The notes beneath the pieces are model-generated. The model was not told the DNA's origin. It made no database searches and saw only the letters and a list, made by a program, of their open reading frames with translations. A stretch of 64,000 nt of DNA from Scatosoma sp045127595 (lineage in GTDB: Bacteria > Bacillota > Clostridia > Christensenellales > Borkfalkiaceae). Positions 1-8,510 of the stretch are shown one piece after another. Positions within the stretch are counted from its first letter, which is position 1. The number at the start of each line of letters is the position of its first letter. The translations under genes and the position numbers were made by a program. The stretch lies in assembly GCA_045127595.1 (NCBI GenBank), contig JBGVQS010000028.1:105789-169788 (forward strand), written 5' to 3'.

Positions 1-1
1 A

Positions 2-520
2 CTTTGCACGTTTGTAGGGTTGAATTTTATCAGTGCGCCCACGTTTTCCTTGGAAGGGGAAACGATATGGATTTTGCAATCCTTCCCCGTGAAACCCAGA
101 GAAATATTCGCCGCAAAGGTGTTGCCCCATTATCTTTTAACGCTGTTTCCTGCGTTGTTGTGTTTTTCCGTGGCGGCGGTTGTGTTGGAAATCGTAGGGA
201 TATTGCTTGTTTTTACGCTGTTTATGGCGGCGGTGTATCCGCTGTATACCGCGCTTTTGGGGCTGGTGCTGAATTTACTTTTCCCGAAGCTCGATTGGAC
301 GAGCGAAACGGCGGTGGTCAAACGTAGTCTTGCGCCCGGTCTTGCGTTGCTCTTTAATTTGGCAAGCGTATTCGTTGGGTTTGGGCTTTGGTTCTTATAC
401 GGAAAATATATCGGGGTTACGTGGTATTGCGTAAGCTTGATGCTGTTGGCGATTTTATGCGTTGTCGGACTGATTATTTGGCTTTTCAAAAAAGGCGTGA
501 AAAAATTCGCTCAATTATAA
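2..520 (+). CDS. C-terminal part of a membrane permease, probably ABC-2 type (5' end outside window)
   Basis: The frame is open to the left edge, so the start is missing and about 172 residues are visible. The segment begins with a short cytoplasmic-looking stretch (SLEGETIWILQSFPV) that resembles the loop seen in Clostridia ABC-2 permeases. It is followed by about four hydrophobic segments (roughly residues 40-75, 75-95, 112-135 and 140-165) and a basic tail. Such permeases work with an ATPase subunit that would lie upstream. The substrate cannot be told. It could also be another polytopic membrane protein, since only the C-terminus is seen. Confidence 0.65.
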   Translation, partial: LCTFVGLNFISAPTFSLEGETIWILQSFPVKPREIFAAKVLPHYLLTLFPALLCFSVAAVVLEIVGILLVFTLFMAAVYPLYTALLGLVLNLLFPKLDWTSETAVVKRSLAPGLALLFNLASVFVGFGLWFLYGKYIGVTWYCVSLMLLAILCVVGLIIWLFKKGVKKFAQL

Positions 521-636
521 AAACGGGGTAGGCAGGTACGCGTTGAGGCTTTTTGTCGAGAAAGAAAAAAGAACGCCGAAAGGCAGATGAAAAATCGGTG
601 AAAAGGAAAAAAAACGAAAATACGGTAAAAAAACAC

Positions 637-664
637 TTGCCAAAACAGGAAAAAAAAGGTATCA
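637..664 (+). promoter_or_regulatory. Sigma-A type promoter for yajC
   Basis: TTGCCA at 637-642 and TATCAT at 659-664 are separated by 16 bp. They lie about 55 bp upstream of the yajC start in an otherwise gene-free, A-rich interval (521-718). Confidence 0.45.
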
Positions 665-718
665 TAGATGAAGAATATAGGCGCGGCGGTAAAAGCGCGC
701 AAATAAGGAGAAAGAAAA

Positions 719-1210
719 ATGATTTGGAATTTGTTGACGAACGCGGCTTCGTCTTCCGAAGAAGCGGCAACGGGTTGCGGTAAATATTCGGGCGTATTGA
801 TGATCGGCTTTTTTGCCGTACTTTTGATTGGCTTTATGATGTACAGCAGACGTTCGCAAAAGAAGAGACAGCAAGAAGCGATGAACATGCTCGACGCATT
901 GAAACCCGGTTGCAAGGTAAAGACGATCGGCGGTATTTGCGGTATCGTTGTAGAGGTTTGCCCTGAGGATAATACCTTTATTTTGGAAACGGGCAGCGAA
1001 GCAAGCGGTAAATCCTATTTGAAGTTCGACAAGCAAGCGATCTATCAAACGGACGCGCTCGATAAAAAGGAAGAAGCGCCCGCAGAAGAACAAGAGCTTT
1101 CAAAAACTCCCGTAGAAGAACAGCCCTTTGAAGAAATGGGCGCACCCGTTGAAGAAACCGTAGAAGAACCTGTTGAAGTGGAAGAAACGGAAGAAAAAAC
1201 GGAAGAATAA
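719..1210 (+). CDS. yajC: YajC, SecDF-associated translocase subunit
   Basis: This is a small inner-membrane protein that associates with SecD and SecF. The N-terminus has one hydrophobic span (about residues 22-43, GVLMIGFFAVLLIGFMMY) followed by a basic stretch (RRSQKKRQQE). The conserved soluble YajC domain follows (LDALKPGCKVKTIGGICGIV and a short beta-rich region to about residue 105). The usual YajC is 85-115 residues; here a Glu/Pro/Val-rich acidic tail extends it to 163. A good Shine-Dalgarno (AAGGAG) precedes the ATG. The gene lies 2.3 kb upstream of secD and secF, which supports the assignment. A similar acidic tail ends SecF in this window. Confidence 0.93.
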   Translation: MIWNLLTNAASSSEEAATGCGKYSGVLMIGFFAVLLIGFMMYSRRSQKKRQQEAMNMLDALKPGCKVKTIGGICGIVVEVCPEDNTFILETGSEASGKSYLKFDKQAIYQTDALDKKEEAPAEEQELSKTPVEEQPFEEMGAPVEETVEEPVEVEETEEKTEE

Positions 1211-1231
1211 GGAAAATATTTCTAAAAGACG

Positions 1232-1267
1232 AACGCCTTCGCATACAATAATGCGGAGGTGTTTTTT
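1232..1267 (+). promoter_or_regulatory. Terminator-like hairpin that includes the ribosome binding site
   Basis: The arm at 1232-1244 pairs with 1251-1263 over 13 positions (two G-T pairs) around a 6-nt loop, and is followed by TTTTTT (1262-1267) and the ATG at 1268. The Shine-Dalgarno GGAGG (1255-1259) is inside the 3' arm. The hairpin could terminate yajC transcripts and also hide the ribosome binding site of the next gene. Confidence 0.6.
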
Positions 1268-1651
1268 ATGCGTAACGAATCATACGGAAAGAGTGTTTTC
1301 GACATTATCAAGGGGGCGGCGCTTGCGTTAGCGATTTCCTTTTTGTTGGCGGTGGTATTTGCGAATATTTTGCGGTTTGCAAGGCTTTCAAACGGCGTGA
1401 TTTATCCCATCAATCAATGCATTAAAGCGGTTTGTATTGCGGTGGGAACGCTCGTTTGTATCCGCGGAGAAAAGGGTTGGCTGCGCGGCGGATGCGTGGG
1501 GCTTGTCTTTACGGCGCTCTCGTATTTGGCGTTTTCGGCGATCGGCGGAGATTTTTCCACTTCTTGGCTGATTATCGCAGAGCTTTTTTGCGCCTTTTTA
1601 ACAGGTGCGCTGTCGGGGATTTTGGCGGTGAATTGTAAGGAACGGAGATAA
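1268..1651 (+). CDS. TIGR04086-family membrane protein
   Basis: The protein has 127 residues with four predicted membrane spans (about residues 15-35, 45-65, 72-95 and 98-122) and no catalytic motif. The ATG at 1268 is chosen over the upstream TTG at 1259 because GGAGGTG lies 8 nt before it. The length, four-helix pattern and position directly before scfA match the TIGR04086 family, which I know as a frequent neighbour of SCIFF genes and of yajC/secDF in Clostridia. No biochemical role is known to me. The hairpin over its ribosome binding site suggests low or conditional translation. Confidence 0.75.
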   Translation: MRNESYGKSVFDIIKGAALALAISFLLAVVFANILRFARLSNGVIYPINQCIKAVCIAVGTLVCIRGEKGWLRGGCVGLVFTALSYLAFSAIGGDFSTSWLIIAELFCAFLTGALSGILAVNCKERR

Positions 1652-1698
1652 AAATATGCAAACGCAGGCTAAAAGAAGAAAAAAATGAATAAAAGCGC

Positions 1699-1727
1699 TT
1701 GCATTTTCGTAAAAAGTGTATTATAAT
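1699..1727 (+). promoter_or_regulatory. Sigma-A promoter for scfA
   Basis: TTGCAT (1699-1704), a 17-bp spacer and TATAAT (1722-1727), 38 bp before the scfA start. This is a well-formed promoter, so the peptide gene is expressed independently of yajC. Confidence 0.75.
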
Positions 1728-1764
1728 AGTTACAATAAATCCTAACAAATATCAGGAGGACGTT

Positions 1765-1917
1765 ATGATTAAGACGATTGCGAAACCCGCAGATAAGAAG
1801 GTAACCGCTTGTGGCGAATGCAGAAGCACCTGCCAATCCGCTTGCAAAACGAGCTGCACGGTAGGTAACCAATCCTGCGAAAGAATTACGCGCGAAGAAA
1901 AAATCGAACGCAAATAA
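1765..1917 (+). CDS. scfA: SCIFF precursor peptide (six-cysteine RiPP)
   Basis: This is the 50-residue precursor of the clostridial SCIFF peptide, which the radical-SAM enzyme encoded next cross-links through thioethers. Six cysteines fall at residues 16, 19, 23, 27, 31 and 38, within the typical core GECRSTCQSACKTSC. The ATG at 1765 has an ideal AGGAGG 4-5 nt upstream; a longer reading from 1699 would add a non-conserved leader that overlaps the promoter. The peptide carries 12 residues after its last cysteine, mostly charged (ITREEKIERK at the end), which is longer than the short tails I associate with the family. Function in the cell is unknown. Confidence 0.95.
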   Translation: MIKTIAKPADKKVTACGECRSTCQSACKTSCTVGNQSCERITREEKIERK

Positions 1918-1954
1918 TTCTCGCTTACAGCAAACAGGCAAAAAATGAACAGCA

Positions 1955-1987
1955 AAAACGGCGTATTTATCAAAGTACGCCGTTTTT
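1955..1987 (+). terminator. Intrinsic terminator/attenuator between scfA and scfB
   Basis: AAAACGGCGTA (1955-1965) and TACGCCGTTTTT (1976-1987) form a strong stem with a T-run. Partial read-through would yield much more peptide than maturase, as expected for a substrate-enzyme pair. Confidence 0.85.
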
Positions 1988-2029
1988 AACCGAGTTTTGC
2001 CGAAAAAAAGGAAGGAGCGTTATCTTTAC

Positions 2030-3358
2030 ATGATACACGTATTCAGTTACAGAGATAAGAATTACATTTACGACGTCGGCAGCGGTTCTTTGCACGAATG
2101 CGATAAGACCACCGCCGATTATTTAAAAGCGAAAGAAGAAGGACAAGCCGTCGATATTACCTATATCACCGACGAACAAATACAAGAAATTTTGTCCGAC
2201 GTAGAGGGCTTGAAGGCACAGGGCTTGCTCTTTAAGGAAGAAGTAAAAAGCTATCCGATGAAAAGCAACGAGGTCAAGGCGCTTTGTATCCACATTTGCC
2301 ACGATTGTAATTTCCGTTGCAGATATTGCTTTGCGGACGAGGGTGCATACCATTCTAAGCGAGAAGCTATGAGCTTGGAAACGGCGAAAAAAGCGGTGGA
2401 TTTTCTCATTGAAAACAGCGGCAAGCGCAAGGTGCTCGAAATGGATTTCTTCGGCGGTGAACCACTCATGAATCTCGACGTTTTAAAACAAACGGTTTAT
2501 TACGCGAAGGAGCAGGGCGCAAAGGCTGGCAAGAAGTTCTTGTTTACGACGACGACCAACGCGCTACTTTTAAACGACGAAACGATACGTTTTTTCAACG
2601 AAGAAATGGAAAACGTAGTGTTGTCGCTCGACGGAAGAAAGGAAGTGCACGACGCCATTCGTACCACGATCAACGGCAAGGGAACGTTTGATCTCATTAT
2701 CGATAAGATAAAGAAATTCATTTCTTTGCGTGGCGAAAAAAGCTATTACGTGCGCGGAACGTTCACGTCGAAAAACTTGGATTTTGCCAAGGACGTGCTT
2801 TTTATTGCCGATCAAGGGGTGGACTCTATTTCCATGGAACCCGTTGTAACGGATATTGAAGATTTGCAAATCCGTGAAGAGCATTTACAGCGCATCGGGG
2901 AAGAATACGAAAATCTTTGCGAAGCGTATTTGGAACGTTATAAAAAGGGAGAAGGCTTCAATTTCTTCCATTTCAACATTGATTTGGAGGGCGGACCTTG
3001 TCTTTCCAAACGGGTATCCGCTTGCGGCGCAGGGAACGAGTATTTCTCCGTTGTACCTAATGGGGATTTGTATCCTTGCCATCAATTCGCGGGGAACGAA
3101 AAATTCCGTTTGGGGAGCGTCTACGAGGGGATCGTTAAGCCCGAAATTCGGGAAACGTTTAAAAATTCCTGCTTGTTTACGAGAAATAAATGCGAAAAAT
3201 GCTTTGCAAAATTCATTTGCTCGGGCGGTTGCAGCGCGAACAATTACAACTTCAACGGGGATATTAACGAGCCGTACGAAGTTACCTGCGCAATGATGAA
3301 AAAGCGCGTGGAATGCGCTATGCATATTTTGGCGGAGAAAAAACTCTTAAAAAGCTAA
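2030..3358 (+). CDS. scfB: SCIFF maturase, thioether-forming radical SAM/SPASM enzyme
   Basis: The 442-residue protein installs Cys-to-Thr type thioether bonds in SCIFF. The N-terminal 80 residues form a RiPP-recognition-like domain (IHVFSYRDKNYIYD..). The radical SAM cluster motif CNFRCRYC (CX3CX2C) is at about residues 100-107, with GGEP shortly after. The SPASM region holds the auxiliary-cluster cysteines (ACGAGNEYFSV, YPCHQF, CEKCFAKFICSGGC) between about residues 325 and 405. The ATG at 2030 is used; GGAG lies 12 nt upstream, a little far. It sits directly downstream of the peptide gene and its attenuator. Identification is firm by motif order and neighbour. Confidence 0.96.
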   Translation: MIHVFSYRDKNYIYDVGSGSLHECDKTTADYLKAKEEGQAVDITYITDEQIQEILSDVEGLKAQGLLFKEEVKSYPMKSNEVKALCIHICHDCNFRCRYCFADEGAYHSKREAMSLETAKKAVDFLIENSGKRKVLEMDFFGGEPLMNLDVLKQTVYYAKEQGAKAGKKFLFTTTTNALLLNDETIRFFNEEMENVVLSLDGRKEVHDAIRTTINGKGTFDLIIDKIKKFISLRGEKSYYVRGTFTSKNLDFAKDVLFIADQGVDSISMEPVVTDIEDLQIREEHLQRIGEEYENLCEAYLERYKKGEGFNFFHFNIDLEGGPCLSKRVSACGAGNEYFSVVPNGDLYPCHQFAGNEKFRLGSVYEGIVKPEIRETFKNSCLFTRNKCEKCFAKFICSGGCSANNYNFNGDINEPYEVTCAMMKKRVECAMHILAEKKLLKS

Positions 3359-3419
3359 AAAAAACAGGCGGAAAATTTGATAAAAAGTCAAAAAAATCTT
3401 ATATCGTCGGCATTATGGC

Positions 3420-3449
3420 TTGACGAGCGGATAAAAAATAAGGTATAAT
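3420..3449 (+). promoter_or_regulatory. Sigma-A promoter of secDF
   Basis: TTGACG (3420-3425), an 18-bp spacer and TATAAT (3444-3449). The 60-nt leader carries a perfect hairpin GGGGCA-GAT-TGCCCC (3470-3484) just before the AGGAGG ribosome binding site at 3495-3500. Confidence 0.75.
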
Positions 3450-3510
3450 AATAAGGTATCAATTGTACTGGGGCAGATTGCCCCGAAACACGACAGGAGG
3501 CTTATGTAAC

Positions 3511-5007
3511 ATGGGCAAGAAGAAATCGGTGGTATTAATGACGTTACTTACCATCGTAATGGTCGTATTGTGTTTTGTAGTAGCGTTCCCTTCTTTCGTC
3601 ATTCCCGGAACGAGCGGAGTGAAGAAGTGGAATCCTATCGTTAAGCAATACGATTTAGGAACAGACCTTGCCGGAGGGTACTACACGTACTACTATCCGG
3701 AAGGGGTAATTACCGAAACGGATTATAACAATCTGACGGAAAAACAGCAAGAAGATTATTTCAATCACGGCGGCTTGTATCTCGATAAGGACGAAGATTT
3801 GGGCATTATCGAGCTTGACGATAACGGCGAAGAAGTGATCAGCGAAGATTTCAAAGTGGCGTTCAGCAAGGCGAAGGACGTTATTTCCGCGCGCTATGCT
3901 GCACGTTATTCCGATTACAGCGTATCGGTGGTAGACGACTATTCGTTGAGAATCGTTCTTCCTTCTTCGGAAGTAGCTGACGGCGAAGCGTCGACCGCTT
4001 CTCAAAACGCGTTTGACGCTGTTTCCAAATTCGCTTTGACGGGCGAGCTGACCATCGAAAAGGGCGGCGAGCTGATCGACGAAATGAAAGAGGACGAGCT
4101 GAAAGCAAGTTCGCTCATCAAAAAGGTAGAAGTGAAGAGCGAGTATGAAACGGCATACTTGCGTATTCAATTCACCAACAAGGGCGAAAAAATGATCAAG
4201 GCGTTCAAATCGGAGAATAAAGCGGATTCCAACGTTACCCTTACTTTTAAAATCGGGGACGTTGCGCTCAGCGAAATTTCCATTACCGCGGATCATATTA
4301 GCAAAGGCGAAGTCAAATACTATATGCAGACGGAATGGAACCAGCGTTACGTAGAAACGTATGCGGTTTTGATGAACTCGGCAATCAACAACGGCACGGA
4401 AGACGACATTGCGTTCAGAGCTCCTAAATCGAGCGAAATGAGAGCATTTGAACCCGTTTACGGCGATAACGTATTGACGCTTTTGTATATCGCGCTTGCA
4501 ATCGTAATCGTTGCGTTGATTGTCTTTGCAATCGTGAAGATGAATAAGTTCGGCGTTGTCAGCGCATATCTTACCGTTTTGTATTTCCTTGCGGCGGCGA
4601 TCTGCTTTGCGTTTATCACGCGCGGTATTTTGGAAATCACGGTCGGTTCTGCGGTAGTATTCCTTGCGGGCTTGTTGCTTGTCAATGCGCTCCACGCACA
4701 CATTTTCAATGCGATTAAAGCGGAATTTGCACTCGGTAAAACGGTAGAATCTTCCGTAAAGGGCGGTTTCAAAAAGACCATTTGGACGATTGTAGATATT
4801 TACGCGGTATTGTTGCTTGGCGGTATTGCTTTCTTGTTCGGTTCGGCTGCGTTGCATACGTTGGCAATCCAAATGATCATCTGCACCGTTGCGGGCGCGT
4901 TCTGCAACCTCTTGATGGGTAGAGCGATCAACTGCATGATGCTCTCTGCAAGCAAGAATAAATATAAATATTTCCGCTTTGTAAGGGAGGATGACGACGA
5001 TGAGTAA
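3511..5007 (+). CDS. secD: SecD-type protein-export membrane subunit
   Basis: SecD uses the proton-motive force to help late stages of Sec translocation. The 498-residue protein has an N-terminal span (about residues 5-27), the family motif DLGTDLAGG near residue 52, and a large extracytoplasmic region (about 60-320). A C-terminal membrane block of about five to six spans (about 325-480) ends in an acidic tail. Sequence in the membrane block is divergent from textbook SecD, so some annotation pipelines may miss it. The ATG at 3511 is used; an ATG-TAA pair at 3504-3509 sits between the ribosome binding site and the true start. It overlaps secF by 8 nt, which implies translational coupling. Confidence 0.88.
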   Translation: MGKKKSVVLMTLLTIVMVVLCFVVAFPSFVIPGTSGVKKWNPIVKQYDLGTDLAGGYYTYYYPEGVITETDYNNLTEKQQEDYFNHGGLYLDKDEDLGIIELDDNGEEVISEDFKVAFSKAKDVISARYAARYSDYSVSVVDDYSLRIVLPSSEVADGEASTASQNAFDAVSKFALTGELTIEKGGELIDEMKEDELKASSLIKKVEVKSEYETAYLRIQFTNKGEKMIKAFKSENKADSNVTLTFKIGDVALSEISITADHISKGEVKYYMQTEWNQRYVETYAVLMNSAINNGTEDDIAFRAPKSSEMRAFEPVYGDNVLTLLYIALAIVIVALIVFAIVKMNKFGVVSAYLTVLYFLAAAICFAFITRGILEITVGSAVVFLAGLLLVNALHAHIFNAIKAEFALGKTVESSVKGGFKKTIWTIVDIYAVLLLGGIAFLFGSAALHTLAIQMIICTVAGAFCNLLMGRAINCMMLSASKNKYKYFRFVREDDDDE

Positions 5008-6106
5008 GATTCTGACGAAAACGGTAAAAAAAGCAACCCTTTGGACGGTTATCACGGCGGTTATCCTTGCGGTAGCGGTTGTTATCGGTTGCTTGTTCGG
5101 GTTCAATAAGAGCGCGACGGTCAGCAATTCCCGTATGATGACGATAACGGTAGAACAGTACGGTTTCTACAACGAAGATCTCCGTGAGGAAATCGAAGAG
5201 CAATGCGAAAAGGTGTTCAAGAAACTCGATATGGATTTCACCTATGAAATGAAAGGGGAAATGTCGGGGGACAGCGAACTTGTGTATATGTTCAAAAAGT
5301 CGGTCAGCGCAAAGAAGTTTGCGGCTGCGGAAGACTCGCTTCAAGAAATTTTCGATACTCGTTACGAAACGCAGGGCGACAAGCTCGAAGCGATTGAAGT
5401 AGAAGTAATGGGCAACGCGGACGTAGAAGTAATTGCGAGCACGGAAAAGAATTTCCTGCTTCGCGGTGTTATCGCAGGCGTTATCTTCGCGGTGTTGGCA
5501 TTTGCATACGTGTCCTTGCGTTTCAAGCTTCAAATGGGTATTTTGACGGCGGGCAGCATTCTTGTAACCATGGCGTTGACGACGGCGCTTGCAGTTATCT
5601 TGCGCATTCCCGTAACCTATTCGGCAATCGCAGTTGTTGCGGTTTCCGCGCTTGTTACGGCGGCGCTCGTACTCCTTACGCTCGGTAAACTCCGTGCGAA
5701 GGCAAAGGATGCAACCGCAGATGCGGAAGAAATACTCCTTGCAAATGCACCCGAAAAGGAAATCTTGACGGTTGCGGCTTGCGGCGGTATCGCGCTTGTG
5801 GTAATGGGCGTAATCGCTACGACTACGGTAAGATGGTTTGCCGTACTTGCGTTGCTTGGTTTGATTGCGTCGGTATTCGTTTCCTTGATTTTTGCACCGT
5901 CCGTATACGTGCCTTTGAAGAAACTCGCTGATAAAAAAGCGGAAAAGAACACAAATTATAAGGGCGCGAAAAAGAAATCGAAAGAAAAGAAAGCGTTCGT
6001 AAAGGCTGCTTCCGTAGAAGCTAAGACGGAAGAAGCAACCGAAGAAGTTGTAGAAGAAACGACGGAAGAAGTTGTAGAAGAAGCAACCGAAGAACAAGCT
6101 GAATAA
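5000..6106 (+). CDS. secF: SecF-type protein-export membrane subunit
   Basis: This is the partner of SecD in the SecDF complex. The 368 residues contain a first span at about 13-35, an extracytoplasmic domain (about 40-150), and five hydrophobic segments between about 155 and 310 (FLLRGVIAGVIFAVLAFAY onward). The C-terminus is lysine-rich then highly acidic with repeats of the type EEATEEVVEE. The ATG at 5000 is preferred over the one at 4991 because GGGAGG (4985-4990) would touch the latter. The family signature is weak and the call leans on position after secD and on topology. Confidence 0.85.
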   Translation: MSKILTKTVKKATLWTVITAVILAVAVVIGCLFGFNKSATVSNSRMMTITVEQYGFYNEDLREEIEEQCEKVFKKLDMDFTYEMKGEMSGDSELVYMFKKSVSAKKFAAAEDSLQEIFDTRYETQGDKLEAIEVEVMGNADVEVIASTEKNFLLRGVIAGVIFAVLAFAYVSLRFKLQMGILTAGSILVTMALTTALAVILRIPVTYSAIAVVAVSALVTAALVLLTLGKLRAKAKDATADAEEILLANAPEKEILTVAACGGIALVVMGVIATTTVRWFAVLALLGLIASVFVSLIFAPSVYVPLKKLADKKAEKNTNYKGAKKKSKEKKAFVKAASVEAKTEEATEEVVEETTEEVVEEATEEQAE

Positions 6107-6122
6107 CAAAGTTTTATATAAT

Positions 6123-6160
6123 TTCGGGCGGGAGGGGGTTATCTCTTCCGCTCGGATTTT
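6123..6160 (+). terminator. Intrinsic terminator after secF
   Basis: Arms 6123-6134 and 6145-6156 pair at all 12 positions (several G-T pairs) around a 10-nt loop, followed by TTTT. It closes the secDF unit. Confidence 0.7.
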
Positions 6161-6183
6161 ATCAAAAAGGAAAAAAACGTCAA

Positions 6184-8508
6184 ATGAAGAAAATCATTCC
6201 CGAATACTCCTTTACGCAGGAACAATTAAATAGAATCTCCGTTCTTGCGCAAGAGACGGGATTGACGGAACAAATTACGCGTATTTTATATGCGCGCGGG
6301 GTGGACGACGGGCAAAAGATCCGTCGGTTTATGCATCCATCTAAAAAGAATTTTTTATCCCCGTTTCTCATGCAAGGTATGCGCGAGGCGGTGGATTTGA
6401 TTACGCAGGCGCGCGACGAGGGCAGAGTAGTTGCCGTTTTTGGGGACTATGACGCGGACGGGATTTGCGCGTCGGCGATCATGTATCACGCGTTAAAAGC
6501 GTTTGGGATCGAAGCGCACGTATACGTACCCGAACGTGCGGACGGCTACGGCTTGTCCGAAGAAGCGATCGATCGTATTTTTGAAGATTGCAATCCCGAA
6601 CTTTTCATTACGGTGGACTGCGGTATTTCTTGCGCAAAGGAAACGCAGTATATCTACGAACTCGGTACGGACGTTATCGTAACCGATCACCATGAATTGC
6701 CTGAAATATTACCCGACTGCGTGGTAATCAACCCGAAGCTGCAAGACGATTATCCCTACGACAATCTTTGCGGTGCGGGGGTTGCGTTTAAAGTGGCGTG
6801 CGCCTTGCTTGGCGAACGCGCCTATCAATATTTGGATTTTGCGACGCTTGCGACGGTAGCGGACAGCGTGCCGCTTTTAGGCGAGAATCGCGATATTGTT
6901 ACCGAGGGCTTGAAGCTTTTCAATACTTCCTTGCGCCCCTGTTTTGCGCCTTTGCTTGGCAAACAGTACGACGGAATTTCCGCGCAAACGCTGGCGTTTA
7001 CCCTCGCTCCGAGAGTCAATGCGGCTGGTAGAATGGGAAATGCGCAAGCGGCGTTTCAGCTCTTTATTTCCGAAAACGAATCGGAGATTTACGAGCTGTC
7101 TACAAAGCTTTGCTTGTATAATACCGAGCGGCAAAAATATTGCGACGAGCTGTACTGTTCGGCAAAACAAAAGCTCTTAGAAAAGGGCGCGTACGGAAAC
7201 GTGATTATGTTATCCGACGAAAGCTGGAATACGGGCTTTATCGGGATTGTAGCGGCGCGTATTGCGGAAGAATACAACCGTCCCACTTTGCTGTTTGTGC
7301 ATCACGGCGACATGTTAAAGGGCAGCGCGCGCAGTATTGAAAACGTCAATATTTTCAGTGCGTTAAAGGACTGTTCGGAATATATCGAAGAATTTGGCGG
7401 ACACGCACAGGCGGCAGGGATCAACATTCGGTTTGAGAATTTTGATAAGCTTGAACAAGCGTTAAATAAAACGATTACGGAAAATTACCGCTTGGAAGAT
7501 TTTGAACAGCTGATCCCCGTCAGCGAAGAAATCACAGGTCCGGTTTCCGAGAAATTCGTTAAGGAGCTGCTTGCGATGGAGCCCTACGGCGTGGGGCATC
7601 GTCGGCCGCTGTTTAGTATTTCCGCGGCGGCGTGTACGGCAAGACCGGTCAAGGCAATGTCTCCGCATTTATCCGTCAAGAGTCCCTTTATCGATTTGAT
7701 GTACTTTTCAGGTTTAAAGAACTTGAAAATTATCGAAAGCGACGTAAGAAAGGATTTTATTTTTGAAATCAACGTTTCCCATTTTAAGGGGAGAGAATAT
7801 ATAAAAGGCTACGTCCGTGATTTGTTGTACGACGGAAAAACGGGTAGAAACGCGGCGGAGAGTATTTTCGCAAACGCCATTTCCAGAGCGTACGGACAAA
7901 CGGTCGGGGTGGACGCGGTGGAGCTTTCCATGGAAGAAACGCGTGCCTTCATCAAACAAAAACAGGCAGAATGCCCCTACGGGCTTTGTCTAATTGCGTC
8001 CGATAGAAGAACCTTGCATTTTTACGACGGCTTAGAGGGCTTTGGTTGTGATTTATTCTATCCGTCCTCGCGTAATTTAGCCAACGCATTGATCATTTCC
8101 CCTGCGGCGGACGCCGATTTGTCGGGGTTTAGGGATTTTATCTTTTTGGATACTCCCTCCGATTTTAATATCGCGTCGTTGGAAGGACGGCAGGTGTACG
8201 TCAACCGTGATATTTGCGGCTATAAAATGTTCGAAACGTTGGATACGCAAAGAGAGAGTTTGTTGGAAATTTTTTCCGCACTCCGCAGAGAAGTGCATTT
8301 ACTCAACGGAGAAACCGTGGAAGAGCTTGCGTTTGCTTGCGACGGACTCGGCTTTGACAAACGGGAGTTTATTTTTGCGCTCAACGTGTTTGAGGAGCTT
8401 GGGCTTGTCGCGTTTGGCGAAGGGCGGTTGACGGTCTATCGCGGCGTAAAAGCGGAATTGAACGATTCGATGATTTATAGAAAGGTTTGTCTGTTACAAA
8501 GGAATTGA
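6184..8508 (+). CDS. recJ: Single-stranded-DNA-specific 5'-3' exonuclease RecJ
   Basis: RecJ degrades single-stranded DNA in recombination and mismatch repair. The 774-residue protein has the DHH-phosphoesterase motifs in order: FGDYDADGIC (about residue 84), VDCGIS (about 143), TDHHE (about 164), and a DHHA1 domain with FGGHAQAAG near residue 405. An OB-fold-like region follows, then a C-terminal extension of about 200 residues as in Firmicute RecJ (usual length 570-800). No strong Shine-Dalgarno stands right before the ATG at 6184 (AAAAAGG lies 14 nt upstream). The gene precedes the stringent-response gene with a 2-nt gap, so the two are probably co-transcribed. Confidence 0.93.
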   Translation: MKKIIPEYSFTQEQLNRISVLAQETGLTEQITRILYARGVDDGQKIRRFMHPSKKNFLSPFLMQGMREAVDLITQARDEGRVVAVFGDYDADGICASAIMYHALKAFGIEAHVYVPERADGYGLSEEAIDRIFEDCNPELFITVDCGISCAKETQYIYELGTDVIVTDHHELPEILPDCVVINPKLQDDYPYDNLCGAGVAFKVACALLGERAYQYLDFATLATVADSVPLLGENRDIVTEGLKLFNTSLRPCFAPLLGKQYDGISAQTLAFTLAPRVNAAGRMGNAQAAFQLFISENESEIYELSTKLCLYNTERQKYCDELYCSAKQKLLEKGAYGNVIMLSDESWNTGFIGIVAARIAEEYNRPTLLFVHHGDMLKGSARSIENVNIFSALKDCSEYIEEFGGHAQAAGINIRFENFDKLEQALNKTITENYRLEDFEQLIPVSEEITGPVSEKFVKELLAMEPYGVGHRRPLFSISAAACTARPVKAMSPHLSVKSPFIDLMYFSGLKNLKIIESDVRKDFIFEINVSHFKGREYIKGYVRDLLYDGKTGRNAAESIFANAISRAYGQTVGVDAVELSMEETRAFIKQKQAECPYGLCLIASDRRTLHFYDGLEGFGCDLFYPSSRNLANALIISPAADADLSGFRDFIFLDTPSDFNIASLEGRQVYVNRDICGYKMFETLDTQRESLLEIFSALRREVHLLNGETVEELAFACDGLGFDKREFIFALNVFEELGLVAFGEGRLTVYRGVKAELNDSMIYRKVCLLQRN

Positions 8509-8510
8509 TT

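Noticed and set aside
553..783. 76-codon lysine-rich frame upstream of yajC
   Set aside because: Low complexity, contains the yajC promoter and overlaps the yajC start in another frame.
3504..3509. ATG-TAA minimal upstream frame in the secD leader
   Set aside because: It is only 3 nt from the Shine-Dalgarno, while the real ATG is 10 nt away; probably chance, and no regulation can be inferred.
3655..5127. 490-codon open frame antisense to secD
   Set aside because: Composition typical of antisense frames; secD and secF fit known topology.
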